Source of the DNA: Hymenochaete sp. R1
Taxonomy: Eukaryota; Basidiomycota; Agaricomycetes; Hymenochaetales; Hymenochaetaceae
Assembly: GCA_019400425.1 (NCBI GenBank)
Contig: JAFREE010000029.1
Span: forward strand, 62,001-126,000
Direction of reading: 5' to 3'
Length of the DNA stretch: 64,000 nt
In this document: piece by piece, positions 1 to 11,252 of the stretch
How the letters are laid out: the number at the start of each line of letters is the position of its first letter
Position numbering within the stretch: position 1 is the stretch's first letter
Translations under genes and position numbers: made by a program
The notes under the pieces: model-generated
Told to the model about the DNA's origin: nothing
Database searches by the model: none
What the model saw: only the letters and a program-made list of their open reading frames with translations

Positions 1-1881
1 ACTGATTATCCGCTTGATGAAGGAAGCTGTAGTCGATACTATTCGGTAGGGGTTTCCATCAGTCCAATGCTATCGGATGAGTTGACATGCGCCAATGCAG
101 CGCTGCTTTGACATCTACTTTGATTCGACATTTACGGAATGGTGTGTAAACTTTTTCAGTTTGTACCGGACGCTTTCTCACTCGTTATTCTATGAGGCAG
201 CTACCGAACTTACCGAGAAAGCCGTGTTGGGGAGAAATGCTCCTATCATAGGGAAGGACGTCTCGTGGCTGTGGCGAACCTCTTTCAATGTAGCGCTACA
301 GGGGTGCGCAGAGTGGCAGCATGCAGAAAGTCAAATTGGGGATCTTTTCGAATTATCGTACAAGGTGATGTCTTTCACATGGTTGTTCGCTCGAAAAGAC
401 TTAATCTAAGCTTCCGCAGCTTGCGCATGCCTATACCCGGATATCCATCACAGGGGCGGATACTGATGTATACTTTCACATGGCGCAAGCTTCCTACTCG
501 TGTATTAGTGCCAGAAGTAAGTGCGCGATCACTTCTTGGAAATACTTTCTCACGGAGTGGGTCAGTGTTTTCCATCCGCTATTCATCGAAGGATCGAGAA
601 GAAATTGTACGTTTTTGGATGGCATTCGTTGGCGGGTCCCGGATGGCTAATTAATCATGTCAGCTGCGACAACAGGCTATTGTATTGAGCAATATCGCAG
701 AAGCAAAAGCAACGTTTGCGACCGTACGAGAGAAACTTCTCGCTTCTGGACAATCGAACGTAGAAGATATCCTGGAGCTTTTTCGTAGAGTCCAAGCGTT
801 TGAGGCAGAAATATACTGCCAGCAGCAAGATTGGGAATCATTAATGCGGGCTATACACGTACGCACACTTCTATAGTGTGGCTCTTTCAGTCAGCGTGAT
901 GATGTACAAAATACAGGAGATAGGCACTGGACACGCTACGATACAAAGTTTCGAGTCCATTGCCGATTGCCTGGTGCGCGATATTCAACTATCGATGTCC
1001 AATTTTTATTGAAACGAAATCCCATGAAGTGGTCGGAAGCCAACTGTCCGGTGCACGGTGAGTAGCAAGTCTAACAAGGTATTTCGAGAGATTAAAGTGG
1101 CGTTCAGTCCTTTATGCCGCCTTGGAGGTATGCTTTACTCCATTCGAAGAGGGCATGCTGCATACCATCTGTTCACAGGCTCTCTTGCACGCGTGCCTTG
1201 ACCAAGGAAGTATGTCTATTGAAAAATTCTCAAGGTGGCTTCGAGCAATATGCACTATCTTGCTCTCGCGGAACTCCGAAAGCGATAGAACGAAGGCCAT
1301 AAGCTACGTGGAGCAAGCTCTGACCGTCATCGAAGAACAACACGAAGAGGCGGACCCGTCTCAGGTTTGCATTGACATTGACATGAATTACCGCGCCGCT
1401 GTCGTGGAAATTTTACTGAATTTCTTCGGCGGTCTCCAAAATGAACACAATATACTAATCACTGGTATTCTCCTTTCAGGTTTATCCGGATGACGAACGG
1501 CATTGGCTCTTGAGCACTTCCTACAATACAGGAGTCGAGTGCCTGGCGTGCGTGATGACATCTTCTTCAAAATCTCACTGTCCGTTCTTGGATCCGAAGC
1601 AAACCAAACTCATGCGTTATTTTCACATACTTGTGTTTAGGGCTTCTCATCTGGACGAAGCAAAGCGCTGGTTCGAGGCAGCGACCGTCATCTGCCGCTC
1701 CGTGCCCAATGGAGCTCTTCGTTCCGAAAGGGTGCGTGTATTTTGAAATGAGGACTGCCAGAATGGTTCTTGAGAAAAAGGAAAACTCATCAACTCTACT
1801 CTATACACGTTACTTCTCTTTCAAAAGATCGCGGAAACTTATCGCCATTTGCTCGAACGGTACGCTCCACAACCGCCATAG
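1..1881 (+). CDS. SPO22/ZIP4-like meiosis protein, 3' part (5' end outside window)
   Basis: SPO22/ZIP4 proteins are helical TPR-like scaffolds of the synapsis initiation complex that promote meiotic crossovers. The exons visible here form a helical chain: one with WLWRTSFNVALQGC (about 205-365), one with NIAEAKATFATVREKLL (about 660-855), one with SIEKFSRWLRAICTILLSR (about 1125-1365), and a C-terminal part with DEAKRWFEAATVICRSVP (about 1650-1725). The last exon reads IAETYRHLLERYAPQPP and stops with TAG at 1879-1881. This pattern matches the SPO22 family as I remember it from basidiomycetes. The region before about 200 contains further exon pieces, but their borders are not resolved. Expression would be expected in meiotic tissue; nothing in the sequence shows this. 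The gene is convergent with UTP18. Confidence 0.75.
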
Positions 1882-2237
1882 CGCGGGTTTGTCTGGGCTG
1901 GCTGGAACGATTCTCTTCGACAATTGGCCGATTTATTGGGTCTGGGTGGCTTACAAGTATTTCGTATCTAGAGTTCCTCTAGGCTTCTGAAGAGACATGC
2001 CTTTCTGCATCCGAGCAACTCCATCTCTGTATTCTCCTGGCGCCCCAATGAAGAGGCAAGGCTGGGTTGCTTCCAAACTCAAGTCCTGCATTTCCGCTTC
2101 TCGCTTCACGATTCGAACTCTACTTTCACTCTCTACTCCTCCCAAATCGCATCATGTAACTTCCTATACATATATTCACTATAATCACGTCAAAGCTTGC
2201 TAAAACTGTATGCCATACGTGTTATCAGAAGTTGAAA
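1882..2237. other. convergent 3' region
   Basis: This is the stretch between the stop of the SPO22-like gene and the stop of UTP18 on the opposite strand. It must hold both 3' untranslated regions. I see no further gene. Confidence 0.5.
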
Positions 2238-4541
2238 TTAGATCATATTGACGAAATGAGGAAGCTGGTATAGCAAGGCCCGACCACGATTGTTTCCGAT
2301 AGCGATGTATTCACTTCCGGGCGAGAAGTCGATCGCGGTGACATGTCCGAGGGGTGTTCTCGATGTTGGCCAATTGGCGTACGCCGTAAGCGAAGGGAGG
2401 TGGACCTGCAAAGAAAGAAAGAAAAAAAAACGAAGGGTATGAGTGAGGGCGAACATCGGCATGAGGGATGCGATCCGGATTTGAAAAGGCGTGAAAGAAG
2501 AGGCGAGGAGATTGGGAGAAGAGAAGGAGAGAGAAAAAAGGGGGCAAGTTGGACGTACAAGACGCATTTGATCCTTCTTTACGTTTGAAGCGATAGCGAG
2601 AAGCTGTGAGTCGTGGTTAAAGCGGAGTGTTGAGATGGATGTGGTGAGATTTTGGAGAGTCTTTAGTGGTTTGGGCGTGGATGTCGTTATCGTCGCTGAG
2701 GGCTGTGAAGGCATGGGTACGGACATGGATGCGTCTTCGCCGTAGACGCTGACGAGACCTGACCTAGAACTGCAAGCGAACGCGAACGCAAATAAACAAA
2801 AGTTAATAATTATCATAGTAGACGAGGAAAGCAAACGTGAACAGAATCTTGACGGAAAAAAACGATTACATACCCTATACTGAGGTATTTCCCACTCTGG
2901 TCCCCGCTCATGACAGTCGTCCCATACCCACCTTCCTCCCTCCACCTCCTCACACACCGCCTCGTCCCAACGTCCCACACGTAAACCTCCGCATCCGTCC
3001 CAAGCGTCATCAACTCCGATCCTCCATCCCCACCCCCGTCACCTGCACCTTGACGCCAACGAGACCGACTCCACCAAAGCGCCTGGACACCCGAGTTCAT
3101 CTTCAAACTCCCAACGACCTGTGAGGGGCCTGCCCGCCAGTCAACAAGATGCACGTAGCCCCTCCGACCCGCAACAGCCAGGAGCGACCCCGACGGTTCG
3201 AACGCGCACTTCTCCAGTCCCATATCCGCTGTGGTCGTTCCCCGATTCTGATTCGCAGAGGCGGGGTTGATGCCCCAGAGTCCGCGCGGGGGGCGGGTGG
3301 TGGTGCCGGATTGGAGGTCGTGGATGTAGTAGAAGGGGCGGGGGCCTGTGAGGAGGAGGGTGGTTCCGGAGGGGTGGAAAGCTGCGTTGGTGATTGGGAG
3401 GTCGGGAATGTGGATTGTTTGGAGGTGCGGGTTTGTGTGGCCGTCTACCTGTAAACGACATGAATATACATGTAAGATTCATGATTGGGATAAGTAATTT
3501 GATGAAAGGGACGTTACGTTGTATAGCCTGACCCTCCTGTCCGAGCTTGCAGTCATCAACACCGGAACACGAGGTGAGGGATGGAAGGATAGCGCTTTGA
3601 TCTCTCCCTCGGACTTCGCGCTCTGGTTCGCATCTCGCAGACGCTCAACACCAATCGTCCCCTTCTCCAGAATCCTCGTCGATTTCTTCGACACTATCCC
3701 GTCCGTTCGAGAGAACAAGTCCTCCAAACCTTCGCCGTCGTCGACGTCATCGTCATTGTTCACTCCCTTCGCCTCGTCTGCATCGTCAGGCTCAAGCTCA
3801 ACAACATCCCCGCTCTCCCGCCTCCGTTTCCTCTCGCCTTGCTTCTTCCGAGCCTTGGCAGCCCATTCGGGCGCAGGATTGATACGCTCAAACTGTCTCC
3901 GTAGGCGTGCCTCGTACTGGACGCCGCCAACTTTATCTTCAGTGGGAGCGTCTCGGAGTTTGCGTAGTCGGTTGTTGGTAGCCAGCGATACGCTCAGAGT
4001 TGCATCGTCAGGATCGACCCAAGCTGCCTTTTTCTTTTTGGACTTGAGAGAAGGGGGTGCGGGAGGGGCTTGATTTGAAGATGATGATGAGGGAGCCTGG
4101 TGGTCTCCTTCGTCGTCATTGTCGTCGTCATTGTCGCTGTTGCCTGAGCCAGTTTTAAGATCACCGTAGTCAAAGTTGAAAGATGGAGCCTCTGCTGAAG
4201 CGTTCGGCTTCCCGCTATCAACAAAAAACAACTAGATACCGCGAATTCGAATCAGAAAACACGAATAAAGCAGAAGGGAAAATGCATACTTCGGCATCCT
4301 CAAGTTGACCCAACCCATTCAAGCCTCCATCGTCAATTTCATCGTCTCCCACTGAGGAGACATCACCCTCACCACCCCGACCCTTCCCTTTCTCATCAAC
4401 CTCTTCGAAATCCGTCCCGAACAGCAAGCTTTCAAGCCTTCGTTCCTCGTCGTCTTTATCCGTGTCGTTGTTAAAGTGTACTGAACCGAGCGGGTTTGCA
4501 TGCTTTGAAGTCTTTTGCCTCTTGCGAGCTTGCTTGACCAT
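2238..4541 (-). CDS. UTP18: U3 snoRNA-associated WD40 protein UTP18 (SSU processome)
   Basis: UTP18 is a WD40 subunit of the nucleolar small-subunit processome needed for 18S rRNA maturation. Exon 1 (4541-4290) and exon 2 (4231-3518) encode a lysine- and acid-rich N-terminus, with a conserved block around LRRQFERINPAPEWAAKA, followed by the start of the propeller (ALSFHPSPRVPVLMTASSD). Exon 3 starts at 3448 (VDGHTNPHLQTIHIPDLP) and carries further blades. Its junction near 2876 to the next exon restores YLSIGSRSGLVSVYGEDA. The last exon gives PLGHVTAIDFSPGSEYIAIG and ends at 2238 with FVNMI. The checked splice phases are consistent. Antisense frames over the acidic region are shadows. The start ATG at 4541 is followed by a basic stretch typical of a nucleolar protein. 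Confidence 0.92.
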
Positions 4542-4832
4542 GGTGTTCCGGATGTGAGGATGCGCGTAAGGTCTGCGAACGGCGTATGCGTCAGGTCAGA
4601 TAATGTTGAAGCCCAAATTTTGTGAGCGAGCCCGCGCATTGACTGATCGACGCTATGATCCGAATTAAGCAGGTGTATTATCAACTTTGTATGTTCCGAG
4701 AGACGCGGATATGTCCAAATATAGACTACTTGGTCGATCACGTCGCCGATCATTTTACTCAGAGAGCTGGTTGAGGTCTTCTCATCTTTGCTTGCAGAAA
4801 AGGAACAGCCAACAGGTCAAGCTGAATCTCAA
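4542..4832. promoter_or_regulatory. divergent promoter UTP18 / mitochondrial ribosomal protein
   Basis: Only 291 bases separate the start codons of UTP18 (minus) and the mitoribosomal gene (plus), so both promoters must lie or overlap here. I see no convincing TATA box. Sharing is inferred from geometry alone. Confidence 0.5.
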
Positions 4833-5549
4833 ATGACCCGTTCGAAGGCCCTCCCCGGACCCTCTCGCCTCTCCCAAATCCTCTCTAACCTCAAGAAGGA
4901 ACCCAGGCCATACCTCGCCTCCCTCAAGACCCTCCAAATTACCCTCGCAGCCCGGAATGCGGACTTTGGCTGTCGGTGCGTTCACTCTCTATTTGCTCGA
5001 GTATTTTTGAAATATGCTTATTTTTTGTTGACTTGAAATGATATGGATAGACATTTCTTGAATGAGGAGCTTCCGAGGGTACGGTATGCGAACCCGGAGT
5101 TGGAGGTGAAGGTGAACAGGGTACCGAAGTCGCTCAAGGACGATTGGGCGGCAGAGGTGTTGTTAGAGTATAGTGAGTTATTCCATCTCCTCAAACCAGC
5201 TTCGAGTATCGTAGTTGCATCCCTCTCCATATTCGTCACGTATTCGTTTCATAGAGGTCGTTTGCCAACCACTAAGCTGATCTTTTCCGTTAACTCACTT
5301 CCCCTTCAAACAGAAAACGGCACCTCAAAAACTCTCGACGTCTCCCAAAAATGGTCATCCGCCATTCTCGAACAAGTCCTCGATGAAGCGGGTGGCGACA
5401 GATGGCTCGCCTTCAAAGCGGAGCGAAGAGCGGCCGGGAAGGAACCCGTATTCCCTGTCGTGACGCCCAAGCCGAAGCCAGTTGCTGTGGATCCTTCGAC
5501 TTTGACTTCGAATTCGGGGAAGGAGGGCGTTGCGGCTGCGTTGCCTTGA
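4833..5549 (+). CDS. mitochondrial ribosomal protein, L51/S25/CI-B8 domain (Mrp49/mL61-like)
   Basis: The predicted product is a 166-residue mitochondrial ribosomal protein with the thioredoxin-like L51/S25/CI-B8 fold. Three exons, 4833-4975, 5051-5172 and 5314-5549, join in phase (501 bases). The diagnostic block spans the first junction: ITLAARNADFGCRHFLNEEL, then PRVRYANPELEVKVNRV, a pattern shared by Mrp49/mL61 and mS25. After it comes a strand with NGTSKTLDVSQKWSSAILEQ. A basic N-terminus (TRSKALPGPSRLSQILSNLKK) could serve mitochondrial import. The ATG at 4833 is the first in frame. The choice of mL61 over mS25 rests on remembered basidiomycete annotations and is not certain. It is divergent from UTP18. 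Confidence 0.82.
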
Positions 5550-5768
5550 GAGTAGCCGATTACATGGCCTGCATACGGGAGATTCATCATTACTATTGCT
5601 ATTTTATGTTCCAGTCGTCCTTCTCCGCGTTAGACCTACGGCTTCGGTTACGGCTACATAGCTTTCAAACGACACGTAGTATTCATAATATGGAACAGTT
5701 ATCATTGGCCCTACTAAGATTCTACAAGTGATACATGGAAAGGAACAATAGCGCAAGGAAGGAGCAAA

Positions 5769-7106
5769 CTACGATCCTTGTCCGTCAGCTATCCACTTGG
5801 ATACCCATACCAAAAAGCCGACGCCGAAAACGAGGCAGGCAAGGTCATCGAGGAGCATCCCGCCCATACGTGCGTACGAGAGGAAATTGAGAATGAGTGA
5901 ACGGATGAGTGGAGGGAGGTGAGGTAGGGCGAACGCGAGGAGGGTCGGGGGTTGGATTGGGTTCTGATTTCCGGGGTTGTGTTTTGATTGTTAGTAAGAT
6001 ATCCGGTGATGAAGAGGAAGATGGAAAGACACGTACGGATTTTGAGAAGATCTGGATAGAATGGAGGGCGAGTTGGAGGGTCGTGAAGGCCCAGAAGAAA
6101 GGCTAGACAAGAGGAGGGAAATCAGCCATAACGATTTCAGATTCGCAAAAAAAAGAAAATAGCACTCACCAAAGGCTGAACTCCAAACACCTCCCTCGAC
6201 GGACCACGCCCAAGCCCCGCCCACCTCCCCCAAACACCCACATCCGCAGGCTCCTCCCCAACACCACCACCTCTCGGCACACTCAACGCCCCATACGCCC
6301 CTGGCTCAACCACAAACGCAAAGTACCCCAAGAGCACCCACGTCAACACAACGTGCAGTACAGGCCTCAAACGGGAGAAAAGGGATTTCGGTTTTGATGG
6401 AGAGTCGAACGCGGGAGGTTGGGAACCGAAGCCCATGCCCATGCCTGGACCTAGGCCGGGGATGGGGGGCATTGGAGGGAAGCCCGCGCCTGCTCCTGCT
6501 CCTGCGCCGGGAGGAAAGTTGGGAGCTTGGCCGCCTGTGAGCTGTTGAGTTAGGGCATTGAGCATGGCTGCCATTGGATCGTCTCCTCCTACTCCTGGCC
6601 CTCCAAATCCCGGCGCCAATCCTCCGCCAGCTGCCAGACCTGGTGCAGCACCGGGATTCCGACCACCGGAAAGGTCGGGAGCGTTCATGAGTGCTTGCAT
6701 GAACTCTTGTTGTTCTTCTTGTGACCATGCGCTAGGACCTTGTTGCGATTGTGTTTGTTGGGCTGTTGAGGATAGGAACGAGGGTGGAGGTTGGGGTGAC
6801 ATAGATGGAGATGGACGAGCGGGAGGCGTTGGCATTATAGTCTCTTCGCCGACAAAAGTTTCTGTTGTGGGTGCTTTCCGTGCAGGCATGTCTAGTGACG
6901 TTCGATGTCAAGGAACGTTAAATAGCATATCATTAGCGTTAGTTCCTGATTGGCTTTGAGTGCTAAGTAAGATGGGACGTACCGACGTTGACGTAGGCCT
7001 TCCCGTCTTCGCCTCTCGCCGTCGTCGTGAGCTTGCTCAGCCTGTCGTTCCCCCGACTCAGGATCGCTCTCCTGCGAGCTTCCGCTTTTTCCGCTGCCGT
7101 CGACAT
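5769..7106 (-). CDS. GET2: GET complex subunit GET2 (tail-anchored protein insertion)
   Basis: GET2 and GET1 form the ER receptor for the Get3 ATPase, which delivers tail-anchored proteins. Four exons, 7106-6983, 6891-6170, 6102-6037 and 5963-5769, join in phase to give 368 residues. The N-terminus after MSTAAEKAEARRR reads ILSRGNDRLSKLTTTARGE; a basic cluster of this kind in GET2/CAML binds Get3. A Pro/Gly/Gln-rich linker of about 190 residues follows, then three C-terminal hydrophobic segments (VLHVVLTWVLLGYFAFVV; FFWAFTTLQLALHSIQIF; LDDLACLVFGVGFLVWV). This order of cytosolic anchor, linker and three membrane spans is the GET2 layout. The gene stops at TAG 5769-5771. It is divergent from the ArfGAP gene. 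Confidence 0.88.
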
Positions 7107-7363
7107 TTTGGTTTTAAAAGACTTCCTTTCTAAAAGAGTCTTTTTTTACAGAAAAAAAGAGTTGGAAGTTGACAGTGGAAGAAAGGGTTCGGAGAGACGT
7201 GTCGCGTCGGGCGTCGCCAGCGAGCAGATCGGCGAGATCACACACGCGCACAATGCATTCACAAGTCCACTTCAGCTTCCAGCTTTCACCGTCAACCGCC
7301 ACGTTACTCTCCCTTCTTAACCACCTTCTTTTCTTTGATAACTAATAGAGGCAGCACGTAACG
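7107..7363. promoter_or_regulatory. divergent promoter GET2 / ArfGAP
   Basis: The 257 bases between the two start codons must contain both promoters and both 5' leaders. A run of T and A (7141-7161) lies near the GET2 start. No clear TATA box was recognised. Confidence 0.5.
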
Positions 7364-8960
7364 ATGTACAAACAAGACAAGGCAACGACAGAGAGGCATA
7401 CCAAGATTCTGCGTGAACTCGTCAAGAGAGAAGACAACAAGCGTTGTGCGGACTGCAAACGGAACGGTGGGTTTTCTCTTTATCACTACATCAGAGAAGA
7501 TATCGTATTGAAAAGATGAGTGTTGGTAGATGCAAGATGGGCATCGTGGAATATGTGTGTTGCTTTAATAGAGTTGCAAATAGCTATTCGAATGCTGATA
7601 CGACGATGTCTACCCTTAGTGGATGCTTTGTCTGCATCAGGTGCTCAGGCATACACCGTAGCATGGGTACACATATCAGCAAAGTCAAATCCGTTGATTT
7701 GGATACATGGACGCCGGAGCAGATGGATGTAAGCACTTGTCTTCTTTATCTCCGTAGTATCTCGCCAATGTGCCCTTTGACTTTTGTGCGTTGTCCCGCT
7801 GTAGTCGATCCAGCGGTGGGGAAACCATCGTGTCAACCTGTTCTGGGAGGCGGGTTTGAGGCCGGGTCACGTACCTAACGAGAGGTGAACCACGTTTATC
7901 TCTAATTTCTGTGCGAGATACGTTTGCTGATACGTGCTTGGACTTCGATAGCAAGATCGAATCCTTCATCCGATCAAAATACGAAGCCAAAGCATGGGTC
8001 AGAGACACCGTCGTCCCCTCAGACCCATCCGCCTTAGACGGCCTAGCAGATGGCAACGACACCTCTCCTCCCTCATCATCCGCAACGACGTCTGCTCCTG
8101 CCCCTGCTCCCGTGCCCAAAACGACTCAGCGAACATCATCTAGCGTGACGAGCCGCCAACCTCAACCTCACCGTCTCCTCTCCGCAACAACAGCCGGCAG
8201 GGCGTCCCCCGCCCCAGCAGTCCAAGCGACTCAAGCCACATCCACCGATCTATCAAAACCATCCCCAGCTCCAACGGCACCCGCACCCGGCCCGAAACCC
8301 ACTCAACCAGAAAATGATCTGTTCTCACTCGACTTCCACGCCCCTCCCGTCTCGCCTGCCCAACAACAACACCAGCAAATGTCCCAGGGACAGAAAAAAG
8401 ACGTCAAGAACGATATCATGTCCCTTTTCTCGTCTACTTCCGCATCTGCCGCCCAGCAACAACATCCCTCCCAGCTCGGCCAATTCGGTGGCGTCGCTCC
8501 AACTATGCAAGGCTCCTTCTCGGGCACGTCGGATCCCTGGGGACAGCCAGCGGCCCAGGCACAGACGCAGCAAACACAGCAGCAGCCAGTATCGATGATG
8601 GGCACGTCCGGCGTTGGGATGTGGGGCGCCGACTCCGGATGGAACCCCGCTGTACCTTCGCTCAACGCTGCAATGCAACAGCAGAATAACATCTGGGGGG
8701 CCACCGGCGGGAACGGTAACAGTACCGGCGCTGCGAAGCCTCAGGGCGGTGGAGGTGGTGGGATGGGAGGGTTGTTTGAGACGCAGGACGTGTGGGGGTC
8801 GAGCGGTGGGACGGGAACGGGAACGGGAACGGGAACGAGAGGTGCGAACGGCGGAGGTGATTTGTTTGGATCATTCGCGGGTGGGGGTGGGGCAAATGGA
8901 CATGGTCAACAACAGAAGAAAGACGATGCATTTGGGGACTTGTGGGGTGGGTTCAAGTGA
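7364..8960 (+). CDS. ArfGAP of the AGE2/SMAP type
   Basis: This protein stimulates GTP hydrolysis on Arf at Golgi/endosomal membranes. Five exons, 7364-7466, 7530-7554, 7620-7728, 7805-7884 and 7952-8960, join in phase to give 441 residues. The spliced N-terminus has the ArfGAP zinc finger: CADC, 16 residues, CIRC, then SGIHR carrying the arginine finger at the standard C-X4-R spacing. It continues with MGTHISKVKSVDLDTWTPEQ and RWGNHRVNLFWEAGL, as in the family. Residues after about 115 are a disordered tail rich in Gln, Ala, Pro, Ser and Gly. The tail carries short motifs of the kind that bind clathrin adaptors (NDLFSLD, GDLFGSF, FGDLWGGF at the C-terminus). The 25-base exon 2 is supported because it restores the exact 16-residue spacing. 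Confidence 0.95.
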
Positions 8961-9349
8961 GTTGCTGGGCAGGTAATATTTTTCTGGTGTTTGGTGCGTT
9001 TCGTTAGAGGTGGATTATTTGGCGATGACTGGCGACGAGAATGGGATGCTGTTGAGCGTTTTGATGGTCCTAGTTTTGCGTGGATATGCAAAGAATGGAT
9101 CGAGTTTAATGATTGTTCTTTGCATTAATTGATTAGAAGCATGTTGAGAACGTCGGCCGAAAAAAAGGTTAAGTTGAATTCACAGACGTGATGTTGTGCT
9201 ATTGATACAATGTAGTACATGATGGGTGGTGGATAGCCTCGAGAACAAAACACAACCGGGTTCCCTTAATGCGCGCCAGGAAAGAAAGTGCCATGCAATA
9301 TCTGGAAAAAAAATACGAAGAGCGAAAATAAAAACATCGACATCGATCG
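8961..9349. other. convergent intergenic region
   Basis: This stretch lies between the ArfGAP stop and the stop of DUF6533 copy A on the minus strand. I see only 3' untranslated sequence, with A-rich runs. Confidence 0.4.
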
Positions 9350-11252
9350 TTAGAGCATCACCGCCACCGTGACTCCATTCGACGCACTGGAACCAGAACT
9401 AGAGAATTAAAGTCAACCCCTCATTAACCTCCAGTCACCAAAAGATACGATGCAAAAAAAATCTCCTCACCGTTCAAGATCCTCGCTATCCCCATCCCGC
9501 ACTCGACTAAACCGCATCCTGTTCACGACAAGCTCTTGCGAGAAAGACGAGTCGATGCCCATCCGGCGTTCCGCTGCATCTTTCAGGTTAAAGAACATGT
9601 GGCTCCCGAGGATACTTTGTAGTGTCTGGTTCCCTAGCCCGGTGAATACTTCACCATACACGCGGGATACGGGATCTTTTGCGACGATCAATGAAAAGAC
9701 CATGGATAGTATAGCACTTTGGAAGGGGAAGGAAGAGAGGGGGGGGGGGGGGGGAGGAGGGGATGGGCAGGGATCGTACGCTTCAATTCTGTATCCGTGG
9801 AAAGTTGGTGATAGTGAACTTACAGGACGAAATAGAATATTTGGTCCTGGATGAGTACTCGGATGAGGGTGGAGCCGTAGGAAGCCCTCGAGCCTCCTGA
9901 ACTCGTTAGCCTTTCTTAGAGCGAGTGTGACCAATATGGCGCCGTACGCAACCACGGAAATTCTCAAAGCGCTACGAGGGTCCGCGGAGGGATGTTTAGA
10001 ATGGTAAGGTACACGGAAGAAGCAAGCAGAGTGGCCGACGTACCAGTGTACAGCGAACGATTTGGCCGCGGGCGAGACGAGCTCCGCGGCGCACCGGAAC
10101 GAACTTTTGGCCGGCGCGACGAGAAACACTATTGCGAGACGTTGTATTAGCTGAGCTTAAGTTCGATCGGTCGGGGACCAGGATGATAGGGTGGGAGGCT
10201 CAGACGTACCATTAGAAGCATGGGTGAAGTAAGTGACTCCAGCCGTCATCGCAACAGCTTCGAGACCCAGTAACGTATAAAGTATGTAGAGGCACCATCT
10301 CTCTGTTGGCATACGTTAGCACATTACGCGGCGATTTGAGAATTTTTCGGCCGTACCGATGTGGATCATCGCCAACACTCTGATCGTTAGGATATCTAGC
10401 GGGCCTGAGCTTGATATAGGTCATCACACTCTTGATGATTTACAGTCAATGAAAATAATTGTGATCGCAACTGAGCAGCACATGAGTTAGATTAGAACAA
10501 TAGAGCAGGAAAGGGGTAATCACATGAAATGTTTCGGGTCCATAGGTGAGCTCGACCTGTGAGACAGTGAGAAATAACCGAGTTTCGAGAGTATGGAACC
10601 ATACATCTATCGCATTCACAGTTACATCAACTTAACTAAAGAATAATCAAGACATTGTGCTTACTGAGTGGTCGTTTGATTAGGGAAATACCCTGGTAAG
10701 GATAGAGATTTGGACCAAGGACGTGGAGTAGCAAAGTTAGCCTTTGAACTTACAAGCAATATACGCGAGTGCCCCAATGAATCCGGTATAACGATTCTGT
10801 GTAAAGTCGAATGAACAAGCCAAGAAACGTAGAAAGATAAGGCCACTTGCCAGGAAGAAGATAACTTTTGTCGTGTTGATAGGCAAAGTCTAACTCATCC
10901 AAAGAAATGAGATTCCAATCGTATGTACCTAAATCTGGTTCTCACCCAAAAATACCTAATCTACGAACGAATCGGTGTTAGAACCACCAGAGCAGGGACC
11001 GTATTTATTTTCGCTCACCTCCTTGCGTAGAGTGCATACTTTCGGGCACGTCGTTCGTTAGATGTATGTGTTGTTGAAGGGGTGACCGAGAGAAAGGAAC
11101 GCACGTATGTCGTAGGTTACAGTCACCACCAAAGCTAAGGCAAGGCAAGCGCCCGCTCGCCCTCCTTCGATCCAAGCAGGTGCATCGCTGGGGTCGATAT
11201 TCACCGCATCTGCATGATCCGCTCGCGGGAGAAGCGTGCAATCGTATTCCAT
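9350..11252 (-). CDS. DUF6533 multi-pass membrane protein, copy A (apparent frameshift)
   Basis: DUF6533 proteins are basidiomycete multi-pass membrane proteins of unknown function. From the ATG at 11252, exons give the DUF6533 signature: ACLALALVVTVTYDI, LCTLRKE, IRYFWTLPINTTKVIFFL and NRYTGFIGALAYIA. Later exons give DYILTIRVLAMIH, RWCLYILYTLLGLEAVAM, a YGAILVTLALRKANEF segment and the C-terminal SILGSHMFFNLKDAAERR. The intron at 10850-10797 uses a GC donor. At 9871-9885 the coding strand has one more base than copies B and C: the frame that gives RKANEFRRLEGF is left, and the homologous TLIRVLIQDQIFYFVL appears in another frame. No splice site explains the change, so this copy is probably inactive, or the base is a sequencing error. 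The stop at 9350-9352 assumes a final short exon (GSSASNGVTVAVML). Confidence 0.75.

Noticed and set aside
3519..4073. 184-codon plus-strand frame opposite UTP18 exon 2
   Set aside because: It is the antisense shadow of an acidic, Ser-rich coding exon whose family identity is clear.
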